A stretch of DNA of 64,000 nt from assembly GCF_018780585.1 (NCBI RefSeq), contig NZ_JADMJL010000017.1:1-64000 (forward strand). The letters run 5' to 3'. The translations under genes and the position numbers were made by a program. The notes under the pieces are model-generated. The model worked only from the letters and a program-made list of their open reading frames with translations. It ran no database searches and had not been told where the DNA came from. The DNA comes from Methyloversatilis discipulorum. Lineage in GTDB: Bacteria > Pseudomonadota > Gammaproteobacteria > Burkholderiales > Rhodocyclaceae. Below, piece by piece: positions 17,363 through 26,556 of this stretch (position 1 is the first letter of the stretch; each line of letters starts with the position of its first letter).

Positions 17363-19459
17363 TCAGAACGTGTGGCTCAGGTTCGTCGCGTTGAACCAGT
17401 TCGTACCATCACACACAACCGGACGATTCTGCGGGATCGTTCCGCGCCCCGTGCCCGTGTTGAAACAGGCATTACCGGCCGCTTTATTCACGCCTGTCGC
17501 CCCGATATCAACACCGAGATTGGGCGCTTTGAAATTGATGACAGCCGAAGTCAGCGCGACAAAATCCACGCTTGTCCCGGTGAGGATTCGTGATCCGTCA
17601 TTGATGTACTCGACCACCGTTCCGGCAAGCTCCGCGCGCAGCACGCCCAGGTTCATATCCGCGAACTTGGGTGAATTGCAAATAACAACGGTCATGCTTG
17701 TGCGCGCATTGACACCTTGAGGGACGCCGCTGTAATCGCCTCCGTCGATGATGACCTTGGGGGTTATGGTGGGGGTCGCATCAATGCGGACCAGCCCATC
17801 TACGCCAGTCGCCACACAGTTGCGCAGCGTGATCGTGTTGCACGACGAAGACGCAGCAGAAAGGATTAGCCGCAGCGCGCTACCGCCGAGGAACACGCAA
17901 TCCTCGATCAGCAATTCCCTCGCAATCCCGCCGCCAGCGATCTCTGCAAAGTAACCCGTCGCGCTCGGCCAGCCAGCCATATCAAACCGCTTTCCGCGGA
18001 GGTGCAGCATTTCGACAACGCCACCGTTTGGGACTCGCACAATTCGAGTCGTAGCCGCATCAGGCGGAACAATTACGGACGGCGCAAAAATCACGCGGCC
18101 GGCGCGAGTCTGCACATCAAGAGCCGGGGCACCACGCGCTCCGATTACAGCCGGAGACACCTCAACGTCACCAAGTAGCGTAGACGCCGGGCTAAACCCC
18201 GATCCGTTCTTGATCGTCACCGCCGGGATAGCCCCCCCGGCGTATATCTCACCGCCGCTGATTTTGATGCCTCGTTGCGAGTACGTGTCGTCGGAGTAGA
18301 TGACCGCAGCGCCGCTTCCTGCCGTCGTTGCGCGGCAGTATGAGTCAATGAACTCAACGCCGTTGATCACGCCCTTACACGGCATATACCCGATGAACGC
18401 GGCAGGCTCCAAGCCCTGCGATGAGATAGTGTCTTCGGCTGCTTGGCCGACGGCATGCACGCGAACGTTGCGCGACGGGCCATACACTTTAACCGTGTCG
18501 GAATTGACCGGGACAAACGACTCAACATACAGATCGCAATCTGCTGCGCCAGCCAGCATAGAGCCGTATTTGTAGACGTCCTTCGTCTTGATGTGGAACT
18601 CGCCCCGACTGACGAAAGCGAATATCGACGCCATGCGGTCCATGTCGGTCCCGCCCGGATTGTTCGCAAAGTTGTAGTCGAGAGACACATCGACATACGG
18701 GTTGCGGATGCAGCGCTTTGCGGTAACGGTGCCGCCCGGCCCTACAGAAGGGAGGAACGGCAGATCAACAACAATATTGTTCGCGTCAGTGACAGACGTT
18801 ACGGTAAAGATGTTGTCCCACGACGCGGCAGGCGTACCGCCTTGAAGAACCACGTCGTCGCCAACTTGACGGCCGTGTCCGGTCCAGGCAATAGAAGCGG
18901 TGCGCCCAGCAGCCCAAGTGACGGTAACTGTAGCCCACGACTCGTCAAGCGGCGCCGTTCCGATAAGCAGCGTATTGCTGCCAGCGGCAGACTTGATAGT
19001 GGTTCCCGGCGCAGTGACAACATGCGCGTCATCGTCGACGAGGAAACGATCATTGATGTAAACCGTGCCGCCCGCGATAACCAGTCGCCCCGCCGACGCG
19101 AGATAGGCGGCCTGCAGGCGCGCAAGATTTGCCGCCGCATCAGATTCGGACGATGACAGCGCAATAGTCGAATACCCAGCCGCCCCCGCCACCGCGGCGG
19201 CGTAGTCCGGATCCACCGGCGGAATCCGCTTCGAGTCGGCCGGGTTCGCCGTGGTCGGGAACCCCGGATATGCCGCGCCAGCATCGGTGTAGGCCACCAG
19301 CACGCCCGCATTGAACATCGAGATCAGCACAAAGCTGTCATCGATGAACGGGATCTTCGAATCCAGCACGGGGGTCCGCTGCCCTGGCGGCAACTGCACC
19401 TGCTCACCGGTTCTGAGATTCATCACGACCAGGGACTGGCCGGTGTTGGAGATCAACAT
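17363..19459 (-). CDS. beta-helix (pectate-lyase-fold) spike-like protein within the head module
   Basis: 698 aa; ATG at 19459 has a good ribosome site (AAGGGGATTCCC). Residues 1-80 form a separate domain (MLISNTGQSLVVMNL...), probably the virion anchor. About 110-600 show repeating short strands with Gly, Asn and Ile ladders (GVINGVEFIDSYC, GIKISGGEIYAG, VIIDGGDYSG) as in right-handed beta-helix tailspikes and polysaccharide lyases. The C-terminus (NACFNTGTGRGTIPQ...GTNWFNATNL) resembles spike tips. It lies between the Mu F-like gene and the protease and is less GC-rich than its neighbours, with its own terminator. It may be a capsid-bound adhesin or depolymerase acquired by transfer; catalytic residues cannot be assigned. 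Confidence 0.75.
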   Translation of the reverse strand: MLISNTGQSLVVMNLRTGEQVQLPPGQRTPVLDSKIPFIDDSFVLISMFNAGVLVAYTDAGAAYPGFPTTANPADSKRIPPVDPDYAAAVAGAAGYSTIALSSSESDAAANLARLQAAYLASAGRLVIAGGTVYINDRFLVDDDAHVVTAPGTTIKSAAGSNTLLIGTAPLDESWATVTVTWAAGRTASIAWTGHGRQVGDDVVLQGGTPAASWDNIFTVTSVTDANNIVVDLPFLPSVGPGGTVTAKRCIRNPYVDVSLDYNFANNPGGTDMDRMASIFAFVSRGEFHIKTKDVYKYGSMLAGAADCDLYVESFVPVNSDTVKVYGPSRNVRVHAVGQAAEDTISSQGLEPAAFIGYMPCKGVINGVEFIDSYCRATTAGSGAAVIYSDDTYSQRGIKISGGEIYAGGAIPAVTIKNGSGFSPASTLLGDVEVSPAVIGARGAPALDVQTRAGRVIFAPSVIVPPDAATTRIVRVPNGGVVEMLHLRGKRFDMAGWPSATGYFAEIAGGGIARELLIEDCVFLGGSALRLILSAASSSCNTITLRNCVATGVDGLVRIDATPTITPKVIIDGGDYSGVPQGVNARTSMTVVICNSPKFADMNLGVLRAELAGTVVEYINDGSRILTGTSVDFVALTSAVINFKAPNLGVDIGATGVNKAAGNACFNTGTGRGTIPQNRPVVCDGTNWFNATNLSHTF

Positions 19460-19470
19460 GGGAATCCCCT

Positions 19471-20235
19471 TCAATCAGGAATGACGGGCTCCGCGTAGCA
19501 CCTGCAATTGGGCAGGCAGCCGGCGTGTCCCCGGAGGTTGTCGATAGTCGGCGGCTCGCCCCAGCGGACGAACCGGCCGTTCATGGCCTTGTGTGACGGC
19601 CGCACGTCGCCATCGCGGGCGGTGCGCCAGATGTATCCGGTGGAGCCCGCGTGCTCTGCGCGGGACTGGGTCAGCACGCTGGACGTGCGCGCCACCTCGG
19701 TCCGGGCGATCAACATCGCCCTGTTCTCTGCGACCTCGCCGCTGCGCATGATCTCGGCGGCGATCTCTTTTGCCCGGGTGCCGTCTTCCAGCCCCCGGAT
19801 GGTCAGTTCGTGCACGCGCTGCGCGGCGTCCAGCGGCAGGCTCTTGATCAGCGTCACCTGCTGTCCCAGCAGCTCCTTCATGCGCTCGCCGGTCGGCGCT
19901 TCGAGGATCTCGCGGCGCAGCTCCGTCTTCATCTCGGCGGTGAGCACGCGCCAGTTCGCAAGGTCACGCGCGTTCGCGTCCGACAGCATCCGCTGCGCCA
20001 CACCCAGCGCCCACGGCGTCAGCGCCTCGGCGTAGCGGCGCAGCATGTCTTCGATGGTAGGCAGCGCCTGCGGGTCACCGGCCGGGAACGCCTTGATCAG
20101 CTCGCCGACCTGCCGCGCCAGCATGCGCAGGCTGCGGCCGTACTGCTCTTCAGCCCGCGTTGCCCTCTGCGGCTGCCCGCGCTTTTTCCTGTCCAGCGTC
20201 AGGACCAGCGGCGCTGGGATCATCTGAGCCAGCAT
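19471..20235 (-). CDS. phage head morphogenesis protein, Mu gpF-like
   Basis: 254 aa from MLAQMIPAPLVLTLDRKKRG (strong AGGAAGGGAAG ribosome site). The C-terminal domain (about 150-254) has the Mu F signature: TEVARTSSVLTQSR, DGDVRPSHKAMNG, WGEPPTIDNLRG and HAGCLPNCRCYAEPV. It overlaps the portal gene by 86 bp. It is a minor head protein acting with the portal. Confidence 0.87.
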   Translation of the reverse strand: MLAQMIPAPLVLTLDRKKRGQPQRATRAEEQYGRSLRMLARQVGELIKAFPAGDPQALPTIEDMLRRYAEALTPWALGVAQRMLSDANARDLANWRVLTAEMKTELRREILEAPTGERMKELLGQQVTLIKSLPLDAAQRVHELTIRGLEDGTRAKEIAAEIMRSGEVAENRAMLIARTEVARTSSVLTQSRAEHAGSTGYIWRTARDGDVRPSHKAMNGRFVRWGEPPTIDNLRGHAGCLPNCRCYAEPVIPD

Positions 20236-21667
20236 CGTTCTTCCCTTCCTGTCCGGGCGCGCCGGGCGGGACGTCACCCTCCATCGGGGGCGGCGGCTCG
20301 TCCTCGGCCTGCTTGATCAGCTCGTCGGTGATGTTCGACCAGGCGCCGGTGGTGCTCGCCATCTGGCGCAGCTCGCGCAGCGCCGTCGGCTTGTCGATGA
20401 TCTGGCTGTCGTACGCCGCCACCACCGCAGCGGTGCGCTGATTCGTCACGGTCGCCTTCTGCTCGTCGGTCATCTGCCAGAGCGCGGCGAACTCGATGTC
20501 CCAGTCGTCCGGCGGCTCCTTCCCGAACACGGACCGGTACAGCAGGCCGTAGATGCGCTCCACGCCGGCGCGCAGCCGGGCTTCCTGCTGGGCGCGCACG
20601 TTGTCGTAGTAGTTGCGCAGGTCCGACTCGCCGGTAGCGTTCAGGCCGGCCGGCGACTGACCGAAGAGGCGCACCAGCGGGATGCCCGTCGCGCCGCTGA
20701 TCTGCTGGCCGAACTGGAGCAGCACGTTGTCCAGACCGGTGAAGGTGTAGCTCTCGGTCTGAAACTCGTCCTTGGCATCCAGCAGCGTCAGGCCTTCGTT
20801 CGACTGGTAGCGGCGGATCATTTCGATGTTCGCCACAAGGCCGTTGAAGGCCGGGCCACCCATCGCGATGATTTCGCGCAAGCCCTCGATCTTGATCGTG
20901 CGCAGGTGCGCCTTATAGACCAGTTGCGCAGCGCCGGCCGTCGCGCTGTCGAACGGCACCAGCCTGTCCCACAGGCGTTCCACCACCGACTGCCCCCAGC
21001 CGTTCTCGGAGATGCGTTGCCAGTACGGCAGCTCGATGCCATCCAGCCGCACGACACGGCTGTGGTGGATGCGCATGCCCATGAGGCCGGACGCATCGGG
21101 GAGCACGTCGTAGAACCGCGGCTTGCCAAGCCCCGGCCCAAAATCCGTTACCAGATCCTGAAGACTGGGCTGGACCATCCAGCGATCGAGCGGCATCACG
21201 CCGCGGAACTGGCCCTTGCCGACCGACGCCATGCGCAGCGGCGTTTTCAGGTCCTGGCCGTCGATCATCAGCACGCCGATGGCGCCGCCGTAGAGGCGCG
21301 ACCACTTCACGACCTCGCACAGCTGCGGCCACACGCCCAGCCGTCCGGCTTCCTTCTCGAGACGCTGAAGTTCGTCCGGCTCCATGTCGGACTGGATCTC
21401 GACACCCTCGCGGGTCATGTCCTCGGCGACGGTGTCCACCACCTGGCCGACCACCCAGCTTGAGCGGTACGCGAACTCCAGTTGCACGCGGTTGCGGCTG
21501 ACCGGGTTGAATCCGTACTTCGCGCCATCGTTCGCGCTGCCCGCGCCGACGCCGGTGCGGGTCATGAAGTTCTGGAAGCTGTCTCCGGTGCGGATGCCAA
21601 CGCCGGCATCGCGCGCCGCGGCTCGCAGCTTCTGTCGGCGGGCGCTCTGTCGGCTCATGTGTCTCAT
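20150..21667 (-). CDS. portal protein, DUF1073 family
   Basis: 505 aa. DUF1073 blocks are visible: YRSSWVVGQVVDTVAEDMTR, VVKWSRLYGGAIGVLMIDGQ and GIPLVRLFGQSPAGLNATGE. It forms the dodecameric DNA entry ring. The Pro/Asp/Glu-rich tail (about 455-505) is disordered. Its start overlaps the large terminase stop. Databases sometimes label this family Acb1-like by homology, but here it is a full-length portal in the packaging module. Confidence 0.87.
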   Translation of the reverse strand: MRHMSRQSARRQKLRAAARDAGVGIRTGDSFQNFMTRTGVGAGSANDGAKYGFNPVSRNRVQLEFAYRSSWVVGQVVDTVAEDMTREGVEIQSDMEPDELQRLEKEAGRLGVWPQLCEVVKWSRLYGGAIGVLMIDGQDLKTPLRMASVGKGQFRGVMPLDRWMVQPSLQDLVTDFGPGLGKPRFYDVLPDASGLMGMRIHHSRVVRLDGIELPYWQRISENGWGQSVVERLWDRLVPFDSATAGAAQLVYKAHLRTIKIEGLREIIAMGGPAFNGLVANIEMIRRYQSNEGLTLLDAKDEFQTESYTFTGLDNVLLQFGQQISGATGIPLVRLFGQSPAGLNATGESDLRNYYDNVRAQQEARLRAGVERIYGLLYRSVFGKEPPDDWDIEFAALWQMTDEQKATVTNQRTAAVVAAYDSQIIDKPTALRELRQMASTTGAWSNITDELIKQAEDEPPPPMEGDVPPGAPGQEGKNDAGSDDPSAAGPDAGQEKARAAAEGNAG

Positions 21668-23130
21668 CCTTCCGCCAGCCGTGCGAACACCTCGAGGATG
21701 TTGCCCGCGGCCACCATGTCTTTCAGTGCGTCACACATCGGATCGATCTGGTCGTCGTGCGCATGCGTGTCGTTCGGCGTGAAGGCCTCGCACTCGGCGA
21801 TGAACTCTGACACCCACGACGCTTCCTCGGGGATGTAGGCCCGCCCTGACTCGACGTAGCCCTGCACGTCCATCACCCGGGTCAACTTGTCCGTGTGACG
21901 CTCGATAGGCAGCACCGGGATGCTGCTGGTCATGGACAGGTCCTGAATCAGCCCCGTGCCGCTCGCCTTGTCTTCCACCATCAGCGCGCGCAGGCCGCCG
22001 TACTGCACCGTGTCCCAGGCGTTGTGCTTCTCCCAGAAATCGACGGTTCGACGCTTGAGCTCCGGCGCCATCCACTTCCCGCGGATGAGGTCGACGAGGT
22101 AGGCGTTGCCGTCCTCGCCGCGTCCCCAGCACTCCAGCACGCTGTAGTCGTTGTGTTCCTTGGTCTTCTGCGCCGTGTCGGCGTAGATCTTCCGGTACAT
22201 GATCCGCGGCAGCGTCCGGTACCGGCGGAACCACTCGCCCCGCAGCAGGCCACCACCGAGAGGCGCCGGCCGCTGCTGGTACTGGGCGGCATACACGTAG
22301 CTGCTCGCCGATCTGAGCACCGCCAGTGCGCGCTCGTCGTGCTTCTCCGGCCAGAGTGCGGCGCCGATCTCGCGGCCCAGGGGGTCGTCCTCGCTGTCGC
22401 ACTCCGCCGGCAGCGTGACGCGCTCCCACTGCTCGCCGTTTCCGCCACCGATCAGCCAGCCGGCCAGGTCCTTCTCATGGACCCGCTGCATGATCAGGAT
22501 GATCGGTGTTTTCGCCGGGTCGTTCTTCCGCGACTCAAGCGTGTTCTGAAACCAGTCGATGACGTTCTGGCGCATCACATCGCTGGTGGCTTCGTCCGGC
22601 TTGTGCGGGTCATCGATGATGATCGCGCCGCCGAACCCGGGCCGGTGCTTGCCGGCGCCGTAGCCGGTGATCGTGCCGCCCGCCCCTGAGGCATACACGA
22701 TGCCGTTCGCCGTGGTGCGCCACTCGCCCTTCGCGCTGCTGTCGGTTCGCAGCCGCGTGCCCGGGAAGATCTGCTGGTACGCCTCGTGCTGGATCAGCTC
22801 TCGCGCCACCCAGGCGTTGTTCGTCGCCAGCGCGCCGGAGTAGCTGGTCATGATGAACTCGCTGTCCGGCACCTTTCCCAGGCACCAGGCAACCCAGTTG
22901 ATCACCAGCTCTGTCTTCGAGTACCGCGGCGGAATGTTGATGATCAGCCGCCGGCTCTCTCCGTTGAACACCCGCTCCAGCGCTGCGCAGATGACCCTGT
23001 GGTGCGGCGCCCGCATCCACTTGAAGCCCTTGCGCTGCAAGAACATCCAGCGGGCGAAGTAGTACAGGTCCTCCCGTGCCATCTGCGCCGCAGCGAAGCG
23101 TTCGTCCTCGCTGAACTGGCGCATGGTCAC
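21664..23130 (-). CDS. terminase large subunit
   Basis: 488 aa, GTG start overlapping the small subunit stop. The ATPase domain has Walker A-like PPRYSKTE (67-74) and Walker B AIIIDDP (about 169-175), with coupling motif region IILIMQRVHEKDL. The C-terminal nuclease-type domain begins near KIYADTAQKTKEHNDYS. It packages phage DNA into the prohead. Confidence 0.92.
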   Translation of the reverse strand: MTMRQFSEDERFAAAQMAREDLYYFARWMFLQRKGFKWMRAPHHRVICAALERVFNGESRRLIINIPPRYSKTELVINWVAWCLGKVPDSEFIMTSYSGALATNNAWVARELIQHEAYQQIFPGTRLRTDSSAKGEWRTTANGIVYASGAGGTITGYGAGKHRPGFGGAIIIDDPHKPDEATSDVMRQNVIDWFQNTLESRKNDPAKTPIILIMQRVHEKDLAGWLIGGGNGEQWERVTLPAECDSEDDPLGREIGAALWPEKHDERALAVLRSASSYVYAAQYQQRPAPLGGGLLRGEWFRRYRTLPRIMYRKIYADTAQKTKEHNDYSVLECWGRGEDGNAYLVDLIRGKWMAPELKRRTVDFWEKHNAWDTVQYGGLRALMVEDKASGTGLIQDLSMTSSIPVLPIERHTDKLTRVMDVQGYVESGRAYIPEEASWVSEFIAECEAFTPNDTHAHDDQIDPMCDALKDMVAAGNILEVFARLAEG

Positions 23131-23681
23131 ACCTCGTCGGCCATCCCCTTCGCGATCTCGCGGAACTGCTCAGGGGTCATCGTCACGGCCTGCACCGGTC
23201 CGCCGTTCGGGCCTGTGTGCTCCACCTTGTCCTTGAACATGCCGAAGTGCCGGCCCAGCAGCTCGAGGTTCTTCACCTTGTCCGGCCACTTGATCTTCTT
23301 CAGGATGCCGATCATCTCGCGCTGCTCGCCGCGGCCCTCGAACATCTCGGCCAAGTCGAAGCCGCTCAGGTACTGGCGCCAGACCTTCGGCCACTCGCTG
23401 ACCGGCCTGATCGCCATGTCGTCGTCCATGATGTCCAGAACGTCCATCTGGTCGATCTCGATCATCCGCTTCAGCACATAGTCGGCATCGACCTCCGTGC
23501 GCTCGGCGCGTGCCTTCTTGGCCGCGGCTATAGCGGCGGCCACATCAACATTCCTCAACAGTCGCTCGCCCTGTGACGCGGCCGTCTTGGCGCTGTATCC
23601 GGCGCGGGTTGCTGCCTGGGTGGCGTTCAGGTCGATCAGGTACTCATCGACGAAGCGCTGCTGTCGGGGGGTGAGGTCCAT
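23127..23681 (-). CDS. terminase small subunit
   Basis: 184 aa; ATG at 23681 has ribosome site AGGAAAGGTG. The N-terminus MDLTPRQQRFVDEYLIDLNA plus TQAATRAGYSAKTAASQGERLL is the classic Terminase_2 helix-turn-helix. It recognises the packaging site. It overlaps the large subunit by 4 bp. A longer frame upstream reads into the terminator region and is rejected. Confidence 0.92.
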   Translation of the reverse strand: MDLTPRQQRFVDEYLIDLNATQAATRAGYSAKTAASQGERLLRNVDVAAAIAAAKKARAERTEVDADYVLKRMIEIDQMDVLDIMDDDMAIRPVSEWPKVWRQYLSGFDLAEMFEGRGEQREMIGILKKIKWPDKVKNLELLGRHFGMFKDKVEHTGPNGGPVQAVTMTPEQFREIAKGMADEV

Positions 23682-23837
23682 GTCGGCACCTTTCCTGGTG
23701 ACCGCATGCGGGGTGCGGTGGCCGTTTCCACGGCGAGACGTATGGTCCGCTTCCGCGGACAAGAGAAGGCCCCGGAACCGGCGGAAACCGGCCCCGGACA
23801 AGGACAGCAAGGAGGAGATGTCACGAACGACAGACGA

Positions 23838-23873
23838 CAAAAAGCCCGCCGGGATCTCTCCGGGCGGGCTTTT
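23838..23873. terminator. bidirectional terminator between early (HNH) and packaging genes
   Basis: Stem AGCCCGCC / GGCGGGCT flanked by A-runs on the left and T-runs on the right, so it can act in both directions. It follows the HNH gene stop (23916) and precedes terS, marking the early/late boundary. The 23682-23915 gap has no other gene I can support; the late promoter should lie between this hairpin and 23681. Confidence 0.8.
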
Positions 23874-23915
23874 GGTGCCTATCTGAAATCACTATAACCT
23901 TACATTTTCCGTTTT

Positions 23916-24551
23916 TCAACCCGGTGTGAAGCGATTCGACTTCCTTCTGTTCTCTGTCGCTGGTATCGCTCTGAGGTTGAATTCGCAGTGCAGCCCGCAG
24001 ACATATCGGCTGACCAGCGGAATGATGTGGTCGACGTCATGAGGAATGCCTGTCTGGGCCACAAGTTGATCGCGCTGCCGATATATCGCGAGCATCGCCT
24101 CTCGATTCGCCCATGTTGGCGTGGCCAACCGATGAAGCAGGAACCTTCGTTCCCTTGGTGACCGTGCAGCTGCGACCTGCTCTGCCCAGAACGCCTTCGT
24201 CTCGGGATTTGTCCAGATGTGCCGATCGGTGATGCCCTGGATTCGATCCTGCACCCACTCCGTCCAGTCGATTCTTGACGTGCAGTCGAGACGCCTTGCC
24301 TCGATCTCCGCCGCAGCATCGAGGAAGACGCCAACTGGCTCCCCGGTGGTCGACTCGTACCACGACTTGAACTCCCGGCTATGCAGGCGCTCCGCCAGCT
24401 TTTGTTCGAAGGCTCGGCGCTCCGCCGCCTTGCGTCGGTCTCTTGCATCAGGCTCAGTTGTCCGATGCTTCCGCGCGTTGAGGCGTGCGATCTCCTGCTG
24501 CCACTCCTCCTTCTTGATGCGCTCGCGGGCGCGGCGTTCTTCGGCCGTCAT
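23916..24551 (-). CDS. HNH nuclease, terminase-adjacent
   Basis: 211 aa from MTAEERRARERIKKEEW. A basic coiled-coil N-terminal half precedes an HNH domain at the end: DVDHIIPL, VCGLHCEFNLRAIP and ENRRKSN supply the two His and the Asn. HNH proteins beside terminases often assist DNA cutting in packaging; a free-standing nuclease is the alternative. Confidence 0.82.
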   Translation of the reverse strand: MTAEERRARERIKKEEWQQEIARLNARKHRTTEPDARDRRKAAERRAFEQKLAERLHSREFKSWYESTTGEPVGVFLDAAAEIEARRLDCTSRIDWTEWVQDRIQGITDRHIWTNPETKAFWAEQVAAARSPRERRFLLHRLATPTWANREAMLAIYRQRDQLVAQTGIPHDVDHIIPLVSRYVCGLHCEFNLRAIPATENRRKSNRFTPG

Positions 24552-24553
24552 CT

Positions 24554-25129
24554 TCACGATTCGACGATTCCCTTGGCTTTCAGCTTCGCGTCGATCGCCG
24601 CCTCGGCGCGGTTCATCGCAGCGGAGAAGTGCTTCCCGATTCGCTCCATGTACTCGGCGACCGTAGCTCTGCTCACGCCGCAGCGGTCCGCTATCTCCAG
24701 CTGGGTGGTCTTCACTCCACACGACTTCATCACGAGCATGCGGCGCATCTGGTAGTGGCTGACCTGTCCGGTCAGACCAGCGCGCAGCACGTACTGGATC
24801 AGCCATTCGATGGATTCCAACCACTCGTTCGCGGGTCGGCGGCCAGCGCAGCAAGGTGCGCGGCATTCGCATTGCTCTGTGCGCGGCGAGAACTTCGTGA
24901 TCAGGAGGTGCTGCTCCTCGGGCTTCAGGGTCGCCACCTCCGCCCGGATCATCCCGGCCTGGCCGGCGCCATCCAGTCCGACCAGCCCCTTGCCGCTGCG
25001 CTTGGGGCCGTCGGCCATGCGGTTCATCACCGGCCGGTCGTACGCTTGATGGCTGAAGTTGAAGGCGAACACGAGCGCGGCGTGCGTGCTGGAGAACAGC
25101 GGTTCGATCTCTGCTGCAACTGCAACCAT
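24554..25129 (-). CDS. helix-turn-helix protein, candidate late-gene regulator
   Basis: 191 aa. A Cys cluster (CECRAPCC, about residues 85-92) could bind metal, and a C-terminal HTH is visible (TTQLEIADRCGVSRATVAEYMERIG, about 140-165). It is near the end of the early leftward operon, after RusA and before the packaging genes, the position of Q-type antiterminators and late activators. Function is inferred from position and HTH only. Confidence 0.6.
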   Translation of the reverse strand: MVAVAAEIEPLFSSTHAALVFAFNFSHQAYDRPVMNRMADGPKRSGKGLVGLDGAGQAGMIRAEVATLKPEEQHLLITKFSPRTEQCECRAPCCAGRRPANEWLESIEWLIQYVLRAGLTGQVSHYQMRRMLVMKSCGVKTTQLEIADRCGVSRATVAEYMERIGKHFSAAMNRAEAAIDAKLKAKGIVES

Positions 25130-25557
25130 TACTCGCCCCCCGTCACTTCACGAATGACCACCTGGACGCCCGGCACCGCGCCGTAGCGCTTTCGCTTCGT
25201 CACCTCCACGACCTGCACGTCGTCGTTCCAGACCACGCCGTTCAAGCCGTCGAAGATCGCCTTCTCGACGTTGTCGATGTCCGGCTTTTTCGTAGGCAGC
25301 ACCTGTCCGTCAAGAGCCTGGCTCTGCTTGCGCTTGGACCAACTGGCCGGGACCGGCAATCGGATATCCAGCCTCACGCTCACTGCACCGGCGATCAGAT
25401 CGCGCCCGTTCATTGCGACCTGCCCGGAATGCGCCACAAGGCCCTCGTAGTTCGCCGTCTTCTCGGGCGTGTAGAGCTGCGCGAACTTTCCACCGCGACT
25501 CGCCACCTTCGGGCGGCCCTTTCCGACCGGGGCGCCAGGCACGGTAAAGCTGATCAC
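25129..25557 (-). CDS. rusA: RusA-type Holliday junction resolvase
   Basis: 142 aa from a GTG overlapping the upstream stop. Start VISFTVPGAPVGKGRPKV and the catalytic block KPDIDNVEKAIFDGLNG-VVWNDD supply the conserved aspartates (about D93, D95, D112/D113). It cuts four-way junctions during phage replication and recombination. Confidence 0.92.
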   Translation of the reverse strand: MISFTVPGAPVGKGRPKVASRGGKFAQLYTPEKTANYEGLVAHSGQVAMNGRDLIAGAVSVRLDIRLPVPASWSKRKQSQALDGQVLPTKKPDIDNVEKAIFDGLNGVVWNDDVQVVEVTKRKRYGAVPGVQVVIREVTGGE

Positions 25558-25763
25558 GGCTTCTTCCTCGCCTGCCACAACTCGACCACCGCCGCCCTGA
25601 CCTTCTCCAGCTCGTCCGGTGACATCGTGGCCGCCAGCGCGTCCCTCACATGCCGCGGCTGTTCCGAAATCCATCTGATCCTGCATCTCTTGCATCCCTC
25701 CCGATACCATCCCGATCTCCCGTTGTTCGCCACCGCCCTCGCGCAGCAATCGCAGTCCGTCAC
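25554..25763 (-). CDS. small Cys-rich phage protein
   Basis: 69 aa; GTG overlaps the previous stop (GTGA) and the stop overlaps the RusA start. The N-terminal half has CDCC and GCKRC, a probable zinc knuckle, and the rest is helical (MSPDELEKVRAAVVELWQARKKP). Family not recognised. Confidence 0.65.
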   Translation of the reverse strand: MTDCDCCARAVANNGRSGWYREGCKRCRIRWISEQPRHVRDALAATMSPDELEKVRAAVVELWQARKKP

Positions 25764-25948
25764 GCTTCCTCGCTGATCCTCGGCGCACACCGGCCACCGC
25801 TCCACACCTCGTCCAATGCCGCCGACGCCATGGCGATCTGCGCCGACCTCAGCCGCTCGCCGGCGAGGTACATCCGGCGCAGGCGCTTCGCCCATTCCTT
25901 GTCGCCGGCGTCGGCGGACATCTTCGGGATCGATGCCTCGCGCCTCAT
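25760..25948 (-). CDS. 62-aa conserved-looking phage protein
   Basis: Starts MRREASIPKMSADAGDKEWAKRL with an ATGA overlap upstream and a GTGA overlap downstream. It is helical and basic, with one Cys near the end. No function is recognised; its place in the tightly overlapped replication operon supports that it is real. Confidence 0.65.
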   Translation of the reverse strand: MRREASIPKMSADAGDKEWAKRLRRMYLAGERLRSAQIAMASAALDEVWSGGRCAPRISEEA

Positions 25949-26556
25949 GCCGCGCTCGCCTCGTGGGTGATCCGCAGCACGCCAGCTGCTGAGCCACCGG
26001 CGAGAACCAGGCGGGCGGTGCCGGCATCGCCGATCAGCGTCGGCGCTTCGGGCTTGAAGCCCCGTCTTTCGGCGTCGGCCTGCTGCATGCCGATCAGCAC
26101 CGGCGGATAGGCCGGCCGTTCGCTGCGCATGGCGTACCCGCGGTATCGGTTCTCGAACTCGCGGGCCACGAACGGCCACTCGTCCTCGCTCTTGCCGGTC
26201 AGCAGCACCCAGCCGCCCATGTCGGTCACGACGGCGTGAATCAGCGGATCGTCGAACGCCACGGACCGGTACGGCCCGACACAGCGCACGGCGCGATCGA
26301 CCTTCGACCAGGCCACAGCAGCGGCGTCCGTCGTGCGGCCGCCGATCATGCGGCGCAGGTCCGCCACCTTGGGCATGAACTGCCCGGTGTCGGGGTTGCA
26401 CATGTGCCGGCCGATCGCCGACTCGACCGCGGCGATATCGAGCTCCTGCAGCCCCTGCCAGTACAGCGCCACAACGCCGTCCGACAGCGGCTTTCCGTAG
26501 TACTCGGCCAGCGCCATCAGCGCCTGCGCGAACCGCGCCTTATCCGTTTCGATCAT
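25945..26556 (-). CDS. DUF6475-like protein, probable replication P-type partner
   Basis: 203 aa. The N-terminal 70 residues (ALAEYYGKPLSDGVVALYWQGL, HMCNPDTGQFMPKVADLRRM) match the DUF6475 pattern of beta- and gammaproteobacterial phages. It directly follows the O-like initiator with a 17-bp overlap, the position of a helicase loader (lambda P analogue). That role is inferred. Confidence 0.7.
   Translation of the reverse strand: MIETDKARFAQALMALAEYYGKPLSDGVVALYWQGLQELDIAAVESAIGRHMCNPDTGQFMPKVADLRRMIGGRTTDAAAVAWSKVDRAVRCVGPYRSVAFDDPLIHAVVTDMGGWVLLTGKSEDEWPFVAREFENRYRGYAMRSERPAYPPVLIGMQQADAERRGFKPEAPTLIGDAGTARLVLAGGSAAGVLRITHEASAA

Noticed and set aside
20150..21667. Reading the DUF1073 protein as an anti-CBASS (Acb1) enzyme
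   Set aside because: Only the family name is shared; length, neighbours and sequence blocks are those of a portal protein.
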